A stretch of DNA of 64,000 nt from Amaranthus tricolor (GCF_026212465.1 NC_080062.1:681501-745500), one strand, 5' to 3'. Shown: positions 11,920 to 24,860, counted from the first letter of the stretch. A program made the numbers and translations. The notes: a model not told the origin generated them from the sequence alone.

Positions 11920-12690
11920 TCTATGAAAAACCAATGAATCAATGAAAATCCCTTTTAACCCAAATGAATATACAAAAAAATCATCAAAGACTCGAACTTT
12001 ACAAACCCAAATGTCATGATAAGCCAAATTGAACAAAATGATCAACAAAAAAATTTTAAAGACTCAAAATCTAACCAATCAAAATGCCATGAAACATCAA
12101 ATTCAATCAAACGAATATACAAAAAAATTCATAAAGACTAAACTTTTTAAACATAGATGTCATCATAAGTCAAATTCAACAAAACGATTAACAAAAAATT
12201 CTTAAAAGACTCAAACTTTCCAATACAAATGCTATGAAACATCAAATTCAATCAAATTAGCATACAAAAAATCATGAAACACTCAAATATTACAAACCAA
12301 ATGTCTTAATAAGTCAAATTCATTAGAATCATCAACAAAAATTCTTAAAGACTCAAACTTTGACAAAAATAAATGCCATCAAACATCAAATTTACATACA
12401 AAAAATCATCAAACACTCAAATTTTACAAACCCAAATGTCATAATTTGTCAAATTCAATAGAATGATGAACAAAAATTCTTAAAGACTCAAACTTTAACC
12501 TATACAAATGCCATGAAACCTCAAATTCAATCAAATTTACACACAAAAAATCATCAAAAACTCAAATTTTACAAATCCAAATGTCATAATAAGTGAAAAT
12601 TCAATGGAACCATTAACAAAAATTCTTAAAGACTCTAATTTTAGCCAATCCAAATGCCATGAAGCATCAAATTAAATTCAAAAAGATTAA
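11920..12690. repeat. Dimeric tandem repeat, about 145-bp period
   Basis: About five copies. The marker ATGCCATGAAACATC or a close variant starts at 12084, 12229, 12373, 12508 and 12654, giving spacings of 145, 144, 135 and 146. Each period holds two related half-units of about 72 bp, one with ATGCCATGAAACATCAAATTC and one with ATGTCATAATAAGTCAAATTC. Copies differ by perhaps 10-20 percent. The open frame at 12659-12877 starts in the last copy and has no support as a gene. Confidence 0.8.
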
Positions 12691-14146
12691 CATGCAAATA
12701 AGAAGAAAAGACATAAACTTTACAACCCCAGAATTAAAATTGAACAGGAAAAGAAAGACAGAAAGGTTACCTGTAAGAGTAAAGGTAGAACTAAAGAAGA
12801 AAAATGCAAAAACTAAATCACCCAAATTGCAAAATGACTTAATACCCATTTTGGAGAAATTACAAAATGGAGGATAGAAAAGGTTTTAGAAGGAGAAAGA
12901 AAGGAGTTATGATGAAGGAAGAAATTACTACTCGGAGTGGAAGAAAGATTTTGGACTTCTCGTAGCTTCCACTTCAAGTGGCAAACTGGCAATTCAAAGA
13001 AGTTTTAAGTACTCCCTTTCGTTTCTTAAACAAATTCCTATTTGATATTTTTGGTATTTTATTTGTTGTTCCTATAAAAAATTTTATGATTAATTTTAGA
13101 TAAAAATAACCTTATTAATCTTTATTTTAATATTTTAATAATACTTATGGTTTGCACATATCTTTTACTAATTTCATTTTAACATTTTATATTTTTTATG
13201 TTAGTCACATGTTTCTTACCAACTTTATAAAAATATTTTTTTATTAGTTGTGGTCTTATATTTTTTCTACTAATTTTTTTTTTTAATATTTTTTAATGTT
13301 TATAATTTTTATTTTTCCTCCATAAAATATATTATTTAGTAAAATAATATATCCGTTATTTAAAAATTCCATTTTCCTTTAACTTCTTAGGGCAACTTGA
13401 GGGATTCTGAATTTTGTTTATATATTCCATGTTCAATTGGTTATTGGCATGGAATTTAAGAATTTATGTCTGAGTGTCTGACCATTCAGCAATAGAGAAA
13501 AGTGGCATGGAGTGTGTCGTTTTGTGAGTTTATTGTAACCAGATCATAGCATTAGGGCCATGGATTGTGAAAAACTTGAGGCTTGTGATTATCTATTGCA
13601 TTTGTGTGGGTCCATGATAACAATTTAAAATGAAAAAAATAAAATTAGAAACGAATTCAATAAAAGCTTAAACTAATATCTGAAATATATTTTAATATGT
13701 GCTTTTATATGATGTTCTCAATCCTCATCATACATGGTTGAAGTGTTGATTCCTATACTATGTTAGTTTATGATATAATGTTAAGAAGTTAACTTAGTTG
13801 TTAAAGGCTTAAAATAATAGCCAAAGCCAAATAATATTCATATATTCTATCAAAAAAATATGTTAATTAATTCCTAAGATTCGTGAAATTGCAACACCTT
13901 TAAATAATCTAAACTCTGAAATGTGTAACTAGTATTAAATAGGAGATAATTTGTGAATGAGATAGCAAGTGATGGTGACATTTATAAATGAATTATTGCA
14001 AAATTTTAAAAAAAATTGAATAATAGAGTATATATAATATATTAGGACTTTAGGAGTACTGATGCTTAATATTATCGGATATGTTATATAATCTGCCATA
14101 ATTTATTATTATTATTTATGAGCCCCTATTTGTATTGGATCAATTA

Positions 14147-14147
<1 letters not shown>
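12691..14147. other. Intergenic, AT-rich, no gene seen
   Basis: No supportable gene. A sequence resembling a Stowaway tip (TACTCCCTTTCGTTTC) occurs at about 13010, but I find no matching right end. Confidence 0.5.

Positions 14148-14202
<55 letters not shown>
14148..14202. repeat. (ATT)n microsatellite
   Basis: About 55 bases of uninterrupted ATT repeat. Confidence 0.95.
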
Positions 14203-14660
14203 TTGGCTTATGTCTCTTGAATTCTTGATTGTGTCTCTACCGAAGTTTGAGATAAATGATTTTTGAGCTATTTTACATGAGATTATCTTTAATTGACATG
14301 GATTTAAAGTGATCCTTTTAAATAATTTAGTAAGTATTTTTATATTTAAAGCGTTAATTTTAATATCTAAAATGAATTTGTAAACATTAAATAACTATAA
14401 GTAAGTACTTTTAAGTATAAAAATGAATATTATAATTAATTTAATTGGACTATTTAACCTAATTTAAAACAATCAACCTTACATGAGAATTGTATTAATT
14501 ATATCATTAAATTTTACTTTTGATTTTTTTTATAAAAATCTTCATCTTTGAAGCAAGAGGGAAAGCTTCATTAAGAAAAATAATCCGAAAAATATGGTAT
14601 TGGTAACTCAAGTAGAATCACCAAATCACCATCTATGATCTATCCAATCCTATCACAAAT
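14203..14660. other. Intergenic, no gene seen
   Basis: AT-rich sequence without recognisable features. Confidence 0.5.
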
Positions 14661-14748
14661 AGAAAATTTGAAATACTTAAGCAAAAAAAAAAAATTAATT
14701 AAATAAACTAAGTTCTAAACTTATTCCAAAAGTAAGCGTGAAATTTAT
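14661..14748 (-). repeat. Inverted repeat, right partner of 100-181
   Basis: Reverse complement of the segment at 100-181. It ends 24 bases before the second copy of the 875-bp direct repeat. The short phrase between them repeats a stretch found inside that repeat at about 5151, which marks a complex rearrangement junction. Confidence 0.8.
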
Positions 14749-14772
14749 AATGAACATGACCTAATTATATTA

Positions 14773-15647
14773 ATGTCACTAAATTCAATATCACAAAAAG
14801 TTAAATTTATTGTAGTGACTCTCATAAAATGTCATCGATCCGACATCTACAATTATGTATACTACAAAAGAGAGATAATTAAGTAAAAAGGATGTGTTTG
14901 AGGCTAAAATTTCTTGTAAGCTAAGTTCCCAATTTGGTTCATTGAGTTTTTCTCAATTAACTAGTTTAAATATTAGGTCTAATAGGGTTCATTTATAATG
15001 AACATGACCTAATTATATTAGGTTGTAAATAGACTGAAGTACAATAGAATTTCAATGACCTAATAATGAATGACTTAAAACTCACTTACAACAATCTCAA
15101 AACCTCTACCAAATTTATCAATTCTATCAGTATTTTATTGTTACCCATTGATATCAACCACAATCCACAATAACTATTAATCTAAAGTGTTACATCTAGG
15201 TTACATACATACACCAATATTAGTCAAAGAACTTAGCAAATACACCCATGGCAAACAATATACAACATCTCATTACCGTGTGTACAGTCTAAACAGTTGT
15301 TAGGATGTCTATCAATACGAAAACATAATAGAATATTAAATAACAAAATCTAAAAATAAATAGAATTAAGTAAGAATGAACTAACCCGTGTGTGAAATTC
15401 AAATAAGATAAAAAGAATGTGAATAAAATGTTAATCTTTTTCAAATGATAATAGTTTAACATTGTTATTAATTTGATTAATAACAATTCCGGAAGAAAAT
15501 GAATTATTTTTCTTAAAAGAACTTAGGGGGTGTTTGGTATAAAGAGTGGAAAGGAAATGGAAAGGTTAGTCTTAAAAAAAGGTAACAGTAATGATAAGAT
15601 TATTGTAATTAGTTGTTTGGTATAATTAGGTAAGGGAAACACATTGT
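14773..15647. repeat. Direct repeat, copy 2 of 875 bp
   Basis: Partner of 4931-5805 at a fixed offset of 9842. It continues to the right into a full hAT-like MITE, which the first copy has only in part. Confidence 0.9.
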
Positions 15648-16102
15648 TTCCCATTATTTTGCTATTTGCCTCTATAGTAATCAAAGCGATGAACAACAAT
15701 TTACAACAAACAAAGTCAAACCTAAAAAATATAAAACAAAAATAAAATTTGATTTTCCACTACATTATTGGGTCTACTACTACTGAAAACTAGATTTAAA
15801 AAATAAAAAATATATTATTTTAAATTATTCACATGGGTTGAAATTTGATTTTCATAAGTGCAGGTGATAAACACAAAGTTATGATAGAAGTGTACCGAAG
15901 TTTCTGAAGTTTGCAAGATAGAAAGAGGGAAGAAAGGGAATTTGTCACCATTGTTAAATGAGAGGAAACAAAATGAGGTTATTTGTTACCCTTAAGTAAC
16001 GGATTCGCTTAACTAAATTTGATATCAAACAAAAAGTAAGCTTATAAGTTAATTGAATCCCTTACCTATATAGAAAAAACCTTTATCAAACACCCCTTTA
16101 AT
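15529..16102. mobile_element. hAT-like MITE
   Basis: Ends GGGGGTGTTTGGTATAAAG on the left and the complement of AAAGGGGTGTTTGATAAAGG on the right give imperfect terminal inverted repeats typical of hAT-like non-autonomous elements. About 570 bp, AT-rich, no coding capacity. A target duplication is not obvious. Confidence 0.55.
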
Positions 16103-16824
16103 GTATTTGTTTTTTGGATGCCAAAAATGTGTGTTAAGAGAAGAAAAGTGAGAAGATAGTATCGGATTGTATGATACTTATTGCATCTTTCTCACATTCT
16201 AATGTCAAACTTATCCAGTTTTAAGTAAAAGTTGGTGGCTTGGTAGAGGTTTATAAATTTTAAAATTTTGATATACAATTATAAAAAAATATGTTTTAAG
16301 ATGATTTAATCAAAGATATTGAGTATCGTCTTTGTAAAAGTTTATTAGCCAAATTTTCTAAATCGTTTATTATGCTAAAATAAATGTCATTGGTTTATTA
16401 ATTTTTGTCTACTTGTTTATAAACTTACAAAGTTCTACGCAACAAACATAAAACATAACATTACTTTGTATTGTGTTTCAAATCATTATCACAAAACAAA
16501 ATTCAAAATGCTTATAGTAACATTTAAATTTTATATCAATCTCTATTCTACAACACTACACAACCATACCAATCAAGCTCCAAACAAAAATTATAATTCT
16601 AAATTGAAAAAAATATAAAAATGTTACAAGGATTTAATCTAGATTAAAATACTATGAACTTTGTGATCATGTTTATTTGTCTTCTTAACTACTATTTTCA
16701 TTGATCATGTTTATTTGTCTTCTTAACTACTATCTTCATTCATATTGCAATATTTTCTCTAGAGAATTCTTCATAAATTTTAGGAGGTATCATAATTTTA
16801 AATATTAATAGGATGAAAAAGATG
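16103..16824. other. Intergenic with a 38-bp tandem duplication
   Basis: No gene seen. Two copies of a 38-bp unit beginning TGATCATGTTTATTTGTC lie at 16664 and 16702. Confidence 0.6.
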
Positions 16825-17107
16825 GGGGTGTTTGACAAATTATCTTATTGAGTAATTTTAGCTTATTTTGATGTAAATGGAGGATTAGCTGGTCAAACCA
16901 ACTAATGCTAGTGTTTGGTGAATTAGCTGATTGAAACAACTTATTGATATAAATAAGCTGTCTTTAAACAAGCTGCTCATAGCAGCGGGTTCAAAATCAG
17001 CTGGTCAAACCAGTTAATGAAATCAACCGGTCAAATCAGCCACTATAATCAGCTATCAACTATAAGCTACCAGCTTACCAGTTATCAGTCGTTTGCCAAA
17101 CACCTTC
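16825..17107. mobile_element. hAT-like MITE in carrier promoter
   Basis: Begins GGGGGTGTTTGACAAA and ends with the complement of AAGGTGTTTGGCAAAC. Subterminal AGCTGGTCAAACCA-type motifs recur in both orientations. About 280 bp, no coding capacity. It lies about 300 bp upstream of the mitochondrial carrier start codon and may affect its promoter. Confidence 0.65.
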
Positions 17108-17411
17108 GTAGTTTTTCAATGAACAAAACAACATTTTTATAAAAAGATAAAACCAAAATTAAGAGAACAACGAAAGAACAACTTTTCTTCAGTCTTCCTT
17201 CTCCATTCGCTCAACATTGATGGGAACTTCGATAATTCTCCATCAATTCATACATCTCCAAGAAATAAACTCATTCGCTGCTATAAAACCCTAATTTTAA
17301 TTTGCAGGTTCCACTAAAATTTCCCCCTTTTGGGGATGTTTTGTAGTTCTTCAATAGTTAGGGTTCTTGTAAAAATTTAAATTCCTTTTTCTTTCGAATC
17401 ACACCTCTATA

Positions 17412-20400
17412 ATGGATTCATCTGGTGCTCGAACTCAGTCATTTGGACAAACAGAGATTAATTGGGATAAGTAAGTTGTTTATTAATCGCTTATATTTAT
17501 TATTGAGTAGTTTAGAAATGCAGGTTTTAATGCATTTGAATTAGCTATATTAGTGGTGAAAAAAGAGTGAATTTTCTGAAATCCAAGATTTTTTGATGAA
17601 CCCTTGTTAAATTAGTGAATTTTGATTTGTGGGTTATATGATTTTTCATGATTCATTTGTTGTTAAAAACTAAAAAATGACCTCTTCTTTATTTGGTTTG
17701 TAAAGATTCTACATTTACTTGTTTCTTTTGCAAAAGTAATTTTGAATTCTTTTGATGTTGGTTGTTGTTGGCTTCTGATACTATGTTAAGAAACAAACTC
17801 AACCAAAAGCTTGAGCTTATGATTGAGGTCCAAATTATGCTATAATCTCTCTGTATTTAAATGTTTCTATCATTCACTTTTTTTTGCATACTTTAAAATC
17901 AAATAATTTTAATTGTGAGTTTTTAAAATTGTAAAATGTTGATACTTGGAAAGTATATGTTGAGAGGGATAGATCCCACATGAATACGTTTTTTTCTTAT
18001 AGATTGATGAGAAATCATAGTCACTAAAATTCATAAATTCTATATAAAAGAACATACGAAAACGGAGGGAGTATAATCTTAACAGTTTTAGTAAGGCATG
18101 GCAATATAGTACAATTATGATTTATTGGTTTTTAGGAATTAGGATATGTTCATGTTTGTGGGTTTTGGAGAATTTCAGTGAGGCATCATTATATTATTAA
18201 GAATCAACTAGAAGGTCATCATCGTAAGATATAATAAGTATAACATATTTTTAAGCGTTTGCTTGAGTTGGTTCCTTGACACAGTATCATAAGGTTACGA
18301 ATTTGAATCTCATTGCCCCTTATTTCATTTGGAATAATTTAGCCCTATGTAATGTTAAGCTGATATGATTTGTGCTTTCCTTTGGGACAGTGGAAAATGG
18401 AGAGTGATGGTGTTTCAGATGGGAGTAAAGATTGTGTTTCAGTTGGGTATGTTTGGAATTGATGGTGCATCTAGCCAGAGAGTTTTCGGGGTGTCCTATC
18501 ACATATATGAAGTTTTGTTATGGATCTTCACCAATGATCTCTGTTCGTATTCTTGGCAATGTAGTTAAGTTGTATGAGGGATTTTGTGTCTCTGAAATTT
18601 ATCGATGAATATCATTGTGGAAACAATGTTTGTATTTTTGATCTGGTATCACCTTCTCTTAGGCTTCTGAATTCAGGGTCTAATGTTTGTATATTGAGTA
18701 TTGACTTATGTGACTCATTTGGGGTTTGTGTTGGGTATTTCTATCTCTTCTATGTGAATGCAGTAACCAAATTCACAACATCTTTGATTTTGGTTGAATT
18801 GACGGTTCTCTGCAAATTAGGATTTGGACCAAAAAATCTTGTTTATCTTTATCCATTAGAATAATCAATGTGAAAAGTGGAAGATTTAAAGATCTGCCTT
18901 TCCAGCCCAATTATCTGCAACGCTCAAGTATTTCTCACGAATTTGACCTATCTCTAGAAAATTAACAATCTTTTGGGATTATGACTCTGACATTGTTGTG
19001 TAGTCTACAACAATAACAATACCAAATATTAAATCCCAACACGACATGTTGAGGAATTTTAACGTTCAAATTATATTGACATGTGTGATGTGTGTACTTG
19101 CTAACACAACCATGGACCTTCTTCAAAGTAGTGTTGCATATTGTTACGATGTTTGTGACTCAAATTTCATGAGATTAGTTGGCTTTACCTTTTAAGAATA
19201 ATGATTTATCCTTGTTAGCCTTTGCTTCATTGTTATTCTAGTGGCAAATCTTTATAGGGCCCAAAGAGGCTTGGTCGCCCAAAAAATTTTTGGATCTTTT
19301 TATAAAATCAGAATATTGTCTAAGTTTGTACAATAAAAATATGTGGTTGAGTGGTAAAGAGTATTATTTTTAAACCAGAGGTTTGGAGTTCGAATCTTGG
19401 CCTCCCTATTTTTCTTTGGATAATAACTTTGGCCCGCTCTAATTTATTGTCCAAGATCCACGATTGGTTATTCTACCTTCACAATAGCATTTGGATCCAC
19501 CATGAATGTGCAACTTCCATTTAATTTTAGTGACTCACCTCTCTGAACATTTTATATTTATTATGCTGGAGTAGTATTAGTTGCTATATAGTATCATCTT
19601 ACACCATCATTTCGTGTCTGAGAAACCAATGGTCTTGAAGGTGCTATATTGTCTTTAGCATGTGTTGATCGCACCATTATTTTATATACAAAATATGGAG
19701 TATGAAACTAGAACATGCCGTGGGAAGTCATGTTCACTTGGTTATTGATCTTATAATTTTCAATTTTGCATTCGATCAATTTGCAGACTTGACAAGACGA
19801 AGTTCTATGTTGTTGGTGCTGGACTTTTTACGGGGATTACAGTGGCGCTATATCCTGTTTCTGTTGTAAAGACTAGGCTCCAGGTCGCTTCCAAGGATAT
19901 TGCTGACAGGAATGCATTTGCAGTTGCCAAAGGCATTTTGAAAGCCGATGGAGTGCCTGGTTTGTACAGAGGTTTTGGCACAGTCATCACTGGCGCAATT
20001 CCAGCCAGGATTATATTCCTAACTACTTTGGAGACTACAAAGGTGGCAACTTTCCGAATGGTTGAACCACTTAAATTGTCTGAACCATCGCAAGCAGCCA
20101 TAGCAAATGGGATTGCTGGCATGATGGGATCACTTTGTGCCCAGGCGGTCTTTGTTCCAGTTGACGTGGTATGTTCTATTTTGGCATTATTAGCAAGAAA
20201 ATCCCGTTTGGATGCTGTTGTCGTTATTGTTTTGTCTCGATGGGTATGTCTGATTGGTTAATGTTGCAATTTCTTTGTTGTCAAAGGTCTTATTTGCTTA
20301 AGAGCCTGGGGAAAATGCTTTTTTCCGTGTCTTGCTGTCCTTAGCCATGGTGTAAGGCTATGCTAGTTGGGCCAAACTTCAATGCTGCCAGTTTTCCTAT

Positions 20401-22531
20401 GTTATCAGGACATTGCTCTATGCCAAGAATACTTTTAATATATTTACATATTCCTTGAAATTGACAACATACCTTGGCTTATAGAGAAAATCCTAAACAA
20501 TAACAGTTGTTTGCAAATAACCACAAAAAGACAAAATACATAATATTAAAAAAAATAAAATAAGAAAAAGATAAAATAAAATCTCAAAAGCCCTCCTATA
20601 AAGTGGGGACACATAAGAGTGATTTACTACTTTCTTAAAATAATCATTATTTACCTATACATCCTCTGGCTTATATATGTCTTTCTGTAAACTAGGTTAG
20701 CCAAAAGTTGATGGTACAGGGATATTCTGGCTATGCAACATATAATGGCGGCGTTGATGTTGTGCGTAAGGTAATTAAGGCTGATGGTGTTCGAGGGCTA
20801 TATAGGGGGTTTGGTCTATCAGTGATCACATATTCTCCTTCAAGTGCCGTATGGTGGGCCAGCTATGGATCTAGTCAACGTTTGTTCTGGAGGTAGTTCT
20901 AAGTTTGTATGGTTTTCACAATTTTGGACCTTGGCTATTGCTTGTTCATGTCACATGTTTGTTTTATGTCATGGGTCCCGACTCCTGCATGCATGCACAT
21001 TTGAACATCACATCAAGTAGTTGTACACATGTAAATGTATGCTGCTAAAAATTTAGACATGTTTATCTTTGTGAAAGCTGTAATCAGTGATCACTGTCTC
21101 AATGTAAATAATTTACGACAAATATGCTGAAGCGCTCAACTGAGGCTTATATGAAAGTGAAACCTGATTTAAGCTTTTCAAGTGGATTTAGTAGTATTTA
21201 ACTTTATTTGTTGTTGTTTTTATAAAACCATTTGGTTATAACATGTACAGGATTTTAGGACACGGGGCTGAGCAGAAAGAAGCTCCAAGTCTAGGGGAAA
21301 TTGTTGGTGTTCAAGCTGCCGGGGGTGTTGTTGCTGGTGCCACGGCTTCGTGCATTACAACTCCCTTAGATACCATCAAGACTCGCTTGCAGGTCCAGGT
21401 AACTTCTTGCTTTCTTTGTTCTAATCTGTCATCTTACTAAATGCGTTTGTGGCTTATGAGGGTATTTTGGTTAATAGTCTTTGCTTTGTCATTAGAAGCT
21501 TAGCTGTCGTCTTACTATCTAGTGTCTTTGATTTGGGTAAAGGTATAAGTATAACTATGCTGGCTTGAGTAGTTGAGTAGGGGTGCTAGTGTGTCTGGTG
21601 GGTATGGCTACGTCTCCGGTTTGGTTCTGTGTCTGGTTTGTTTGTTCCGTCTTGGGTTCGCAGCTTTTGCTATGTTGCTTCTGAGAGTTGGCCATGTGCT
21701 ATTGCTGGCTTCTGTGGGGTGTTTTTTGTAGGCTTCAAGTTTGCCGCTATCTGGCATTGTGCGTGGTCTGCTGGGTCTGGCAGGTCTGTGTTTGGGGCTT
21801 GACTGTTAGCCTTGCGTTCTTGTGCTGCTTCTGGCCAGGGGAATTTTGTTCGGGCATTGAGCTCTGTTATAGTGTTTTTGGGCTGGGCTATTGAATATTG
21901 TGGCTGTTCCTCCGCGGGCTGCAAGTTGTCTGGCAGGCTCTTTTGTGGGGTTGTCTCGCCAATGTGTGCAGTTGCTGGCTCGTTGCAGGCTGCATTTGGC
22001 TTATGTCGCTGCCTCCCTGGAGTGCTAGGTGGCCTCTGGCGAGGTGTTGCTGCAGGCTTGTGGGGTTTGTTCGTCACCCTGTATGTTGGCTGCTTAGGTA
22101 GCTAACCTTTATTGTCATTATCATTTTTGTGTTGAAATAAGCAACTATGGTTGTTGATCTTGTCACTCGTGTATTGTGCCGGGCCTTACGAAATGTATGG
22201 CTTGTGATTTGTGCTCGCTTATGAGTGTCTAGAGTTGTGAAACGATCCGTTCATGGACACTTCAGATGTTCTTCCGACATAACATTAAAAAAAATTATGA
22301 TTCCGATCTTCCATGTTTGACACGACTTTGCAGGTAATGGGAGATGAAAACAGACAAAATGCAGTTCGAGTAGTAAAAAAATTAGTCGCAGATGAAGGTT
22401 GGAAAGGTCTATATCGAGGATTAGGTCCAAGATTTTTTAGCATGTCAGCTTGGGGAACCTCCATGATACTGGCTTACGAATATCTCAGTATGGTTACATA
22501 TCTTACAACCCATAAACCGTTACTAGTGTGA
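17412..22531 (+). CDS. Mitochondrial carrier, SLC25A44-like
   Basis: An inner-membrane solute carrier of the SLC25 family. Closest in layout to plant proteins of the SLC25A44-like group, whose animal member moves branched-chain amino acids; the plant substrate is inference. Exons: 17412-17470 (MDSSGARTQSFGQTEINWDK), 19787-20168, 20696-20892, 21251-21399 or 21391, and 22334-22531. All junctions are GT-AG and in phase. The three carrier repeats show the signatures PVSVVKTRLQ, PVDVVSQKLM and PLDTIKTRLQ, each followed by a G-LYRG motif (GLYRGFG, GLYRGFG, GLYRGLG). Length is about 330 residues, normal for the family, and the frame is fully open. Intron 1 (2.3 kb) holds SINE-like sequences, and intron 4 holds an odd GC-rich island. 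The start is chosen because it splices in phase into the first carrier repeat. Confidence 0.93.
18255..18350 (+). mobile_element. Degenerate SINE-like segment in intron 1
   Basis: Resembles the segment at 11686 in order: GAGTTGGTTCCTTGACA, then AGTATCATAAGG, then a B-box-like GAATTTGAATCTCATT. Both are followed by TTATTT.. and a similar tail. It is decayed and tentative. Confidence 0.3.
19340..19420 (+). mobile_element. tRNA-derived SINE head in intron 1
   Basis: Pol III A box TGGTTGAGTGG at 19344-19354 and B box GTTCGAATC at 19388-19396, 44 bases apart start to start. A functional tRNA is unlikely because the arms around the boxes do not pair. A SINE copy in the same strand as the gene is the simplest reading. 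Confidence 0.6.
21560..22110. other. GC-rich compositional island in carrier intron 4
   Basis: About 550 bases rich in CTGG, TGGCTTCTG and TTGTGGGG-type phrases, strikingly richer in G and C than the rest of the window and strand-asymmetric (G and T on plus). Long frames are open on both strands because stop codons are rare in such sequence. None resembles a known protein. It is probably an inserted repeat of unknown family, since the neighbouring introns are AT-rich. Confidence 0.6.
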
Positions 22532-24020
22532 CAATGTATCCAAAGCAATATCCGTGCTGCGTAAGGCCATTTTAGGTTGCATGATGATGTTCCTAAATAG
22601 ACGGCAGTGGTGAATATTGCTTCGGAAATATTATCGTGCTGATTATTTTCTTACTTTTTTTAAAAATTGATATGCAGAGCGATTGTGCGCGAAGGAGGAA
22701 TAGGTGTACATGACGAAACATTTCCTGACCATTTGATCTATCATGAACGATCTAGTTTTACTCAAAATGGCTAGAAGTTTTACTCATTTTTGGCCATGTA
22801 TTCTTTGGGCATTCTTTTATTAATTGCCATCCACAACTATCGAAACGTTTTGCGACTTGGTTCGATGACTTGAGTATTCAGCTTCCGATAATCTAGCAAC
22901 GATTCATCATTTATGCTTTACGGATCCCATTAGTAAATGATTTTGTAATTGACAATAGCAATAACATTTCATTACTCAAATGTCATTAAGAGGGTTCCTC
23001 TTATACGAAGTTTGGAAAGTCGGATACGCTCAACTGCATCCTGAGTATAACAAAGAGGTTGTTTCTGATATTAGGAAGTTGCGGGACAATTGCCAACTAC
23101 TATGTATATCAATTGTTACGTATAGTTTCTTTGTACTTTCCAAGCTTCGATGTGAGGAAGATGACTTCCGTTTTTGGTATACATTCCTTCCCTTTTGGGA
23201 TTGATTAAAAATGAATATATGGAAATATAAAACACTTGTTTTACTTCTTTCTTTTGGGATGTTTCATTAATTTTCAATACCTATAATTGATAATAACATA
23301 TTTGCATGAAGTTTAATACTCTTTTAGATATAGAATCATCTAGTCGGAGGACACTTGGGTTCGCCACTATTTATGTGCATGGAGATATTGTAAGCCTCGA
23401 GCTGACCCTAAACAAATCATAAGACGTTGCTTCCATGGCAAAGGAGTGTTATTGTGATCATGACGATCATTTCGTCTGTCGACGACCTTCTTATATACAT
23501 CAAGTGATCTCGAAGGATATCACGTGTCATATACTCATAAATCAAGATCATTTCGCCCCGTCGTCACATACCCAATCAAAGACACAAAACGCACGTGTCT
23601 TAGTCTCGAAAACATCTCGATCTCATTTAAAAACTTATGCGCGCCTTGCTTTGAAGTAGGGCTAAGTTGTTTGATAGCGACTAAGGTAGTTTCGTTATCT
23701 ATTGAACCCTAATTGACCATTCCAAATCCAGCTTGACCTATGAGTATTATAGAATATATACCTATTGTAGATAACTTTTTAGTTTTTGTAATGGTAGATT
23801 CTTTTGTACAACCGCAAAATATTCTTCAATTAGATTAATTGAAATCCTTAGCTAGCTTGCATGTGACCAGGTACAAACTACTCCACAAGGAGTTGAGGAC
23901 AAATTATAGACAATATAGAATCCGAAAGACATTCATTTTAATATACTTTCTCTATTATGTATGGATTGTGTCTCGTAGAAATACTGTTTCATATAACAAT
24001 TTTTTATAACAAGTATAATA
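22532..24020. other. 3' region of carrier gene and intergenic DNA
   Basis: The first few hundred bases are presumably the carrier 3' UTR. Small open frames at 22980-23204 and 23435-23659 show no recognisable domain. The sequence near 23840-23935 (CCTTAGCTAGCTTGCATGTGA) is repeated in direct orientation near 24707-24780, a short dispersed duplication. Confidence 0.5.
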
Positions 24021-24278
24021 TTCCCTCTAATTTAGCACTAACGTCCCATTTGCTTTTTAGACATTATTCATCTCTTACTTTTAATTTGTATTTTATTATT
24101 AATCTATAAGTTAAAACCTAGTCATATAGGATCTTATTTGATTCGTCTCAATGCAAAGATTATTCATATCAACTTTCCATAATTTTTAATATACAGAATT
24201 AGAGATATTAAAGATTAAATAAATACATTGGATAAAGTGTTTAAAGTAAATAGGACATTAGTAGTGAATTAGAGGGAG
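24021..24278. mobile_element. Stowaway-like MITE, degenerate
   Basis: Left tip TTCCCTCTAATTTAGCACTAA and right tip the complement with changes (GTGAATTAGAGGGAG), flanked by TA at 24019-24020 and 24279-24280. About 258 bp. Confidence 0.75.
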
Positions 24279-24858
24279 TAAAACATACTAAACATTAACA
24301 ATTTGTTTGATGTGGGCTATAATATTTTGACTGAAAATTAGTTTTTCAATAAAATTATTTTTTAATTGTAAATATAAATGATATTAAGTTTTCTTTTGTT
24401 TAGTTGGATGAAAAAGTCTCGGAGAAAATAAAAATTGCGAAAAATAATTTTTATGATTGATGATACGCTTTTATAAATTTATTTCAAAGTTTGGAACATG
24501 ATTCAAAATAAATTACCACACGTTATAGATAATTATTGTGTATAGAATTTTAATTTATCATTAGTTGACCAAAAACTGTTAAAAATAATTTGAACAAACA
24601 TATATGTAGACAACTCTTATTAATATTTATTAATTATTATGGGAGGCCTTATGATATTATTTTATAACACAAAATATTCTTTCATTAGAAGAGTTAAAAT
24701 AAGAAATCCCTAGCTAGCTTGCATGTGATATGAGACAAACAACAACAGATAATTGATGACAAATTATGAAAACTACAAAATAATTGATGACAAAGAATAG
24801 AATGCGATAGGCTAACAAATAACAGCTCAGTTACGCCTATGATTAATAACTTAATTAA
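24279..24858. other. Intergenic, no gene seen
   Basis: AT-rich, contains the second copy of the short duplication noted near 23840. No coding signal. Confidence 0.5.
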
Positions 24859-24860
24859 TA

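Noticed and set aside
12659..12877. 72-codon lysine-rich frame
   Set aside because: It begins in the last unit of a tandem repeat and has AT-driven composition without a domain.
18365..18864. Two open frames in the carrier intron 1
   Set aside because: No similarity to known proteins, and they lie in an intron whose splice sites join the carrier in phase.
19344..19396. tRNA gene
   Set aside because: A and B boxes are present, but the acceptor and other arms do not pair; a SINE head is more likely.
21670..22105. Long overlapping frames on both strands
   Set aside because: GC-rich composition lowers stop frequency; the frames lie in an intron of a well-supported gene and have no similarity I recognise.
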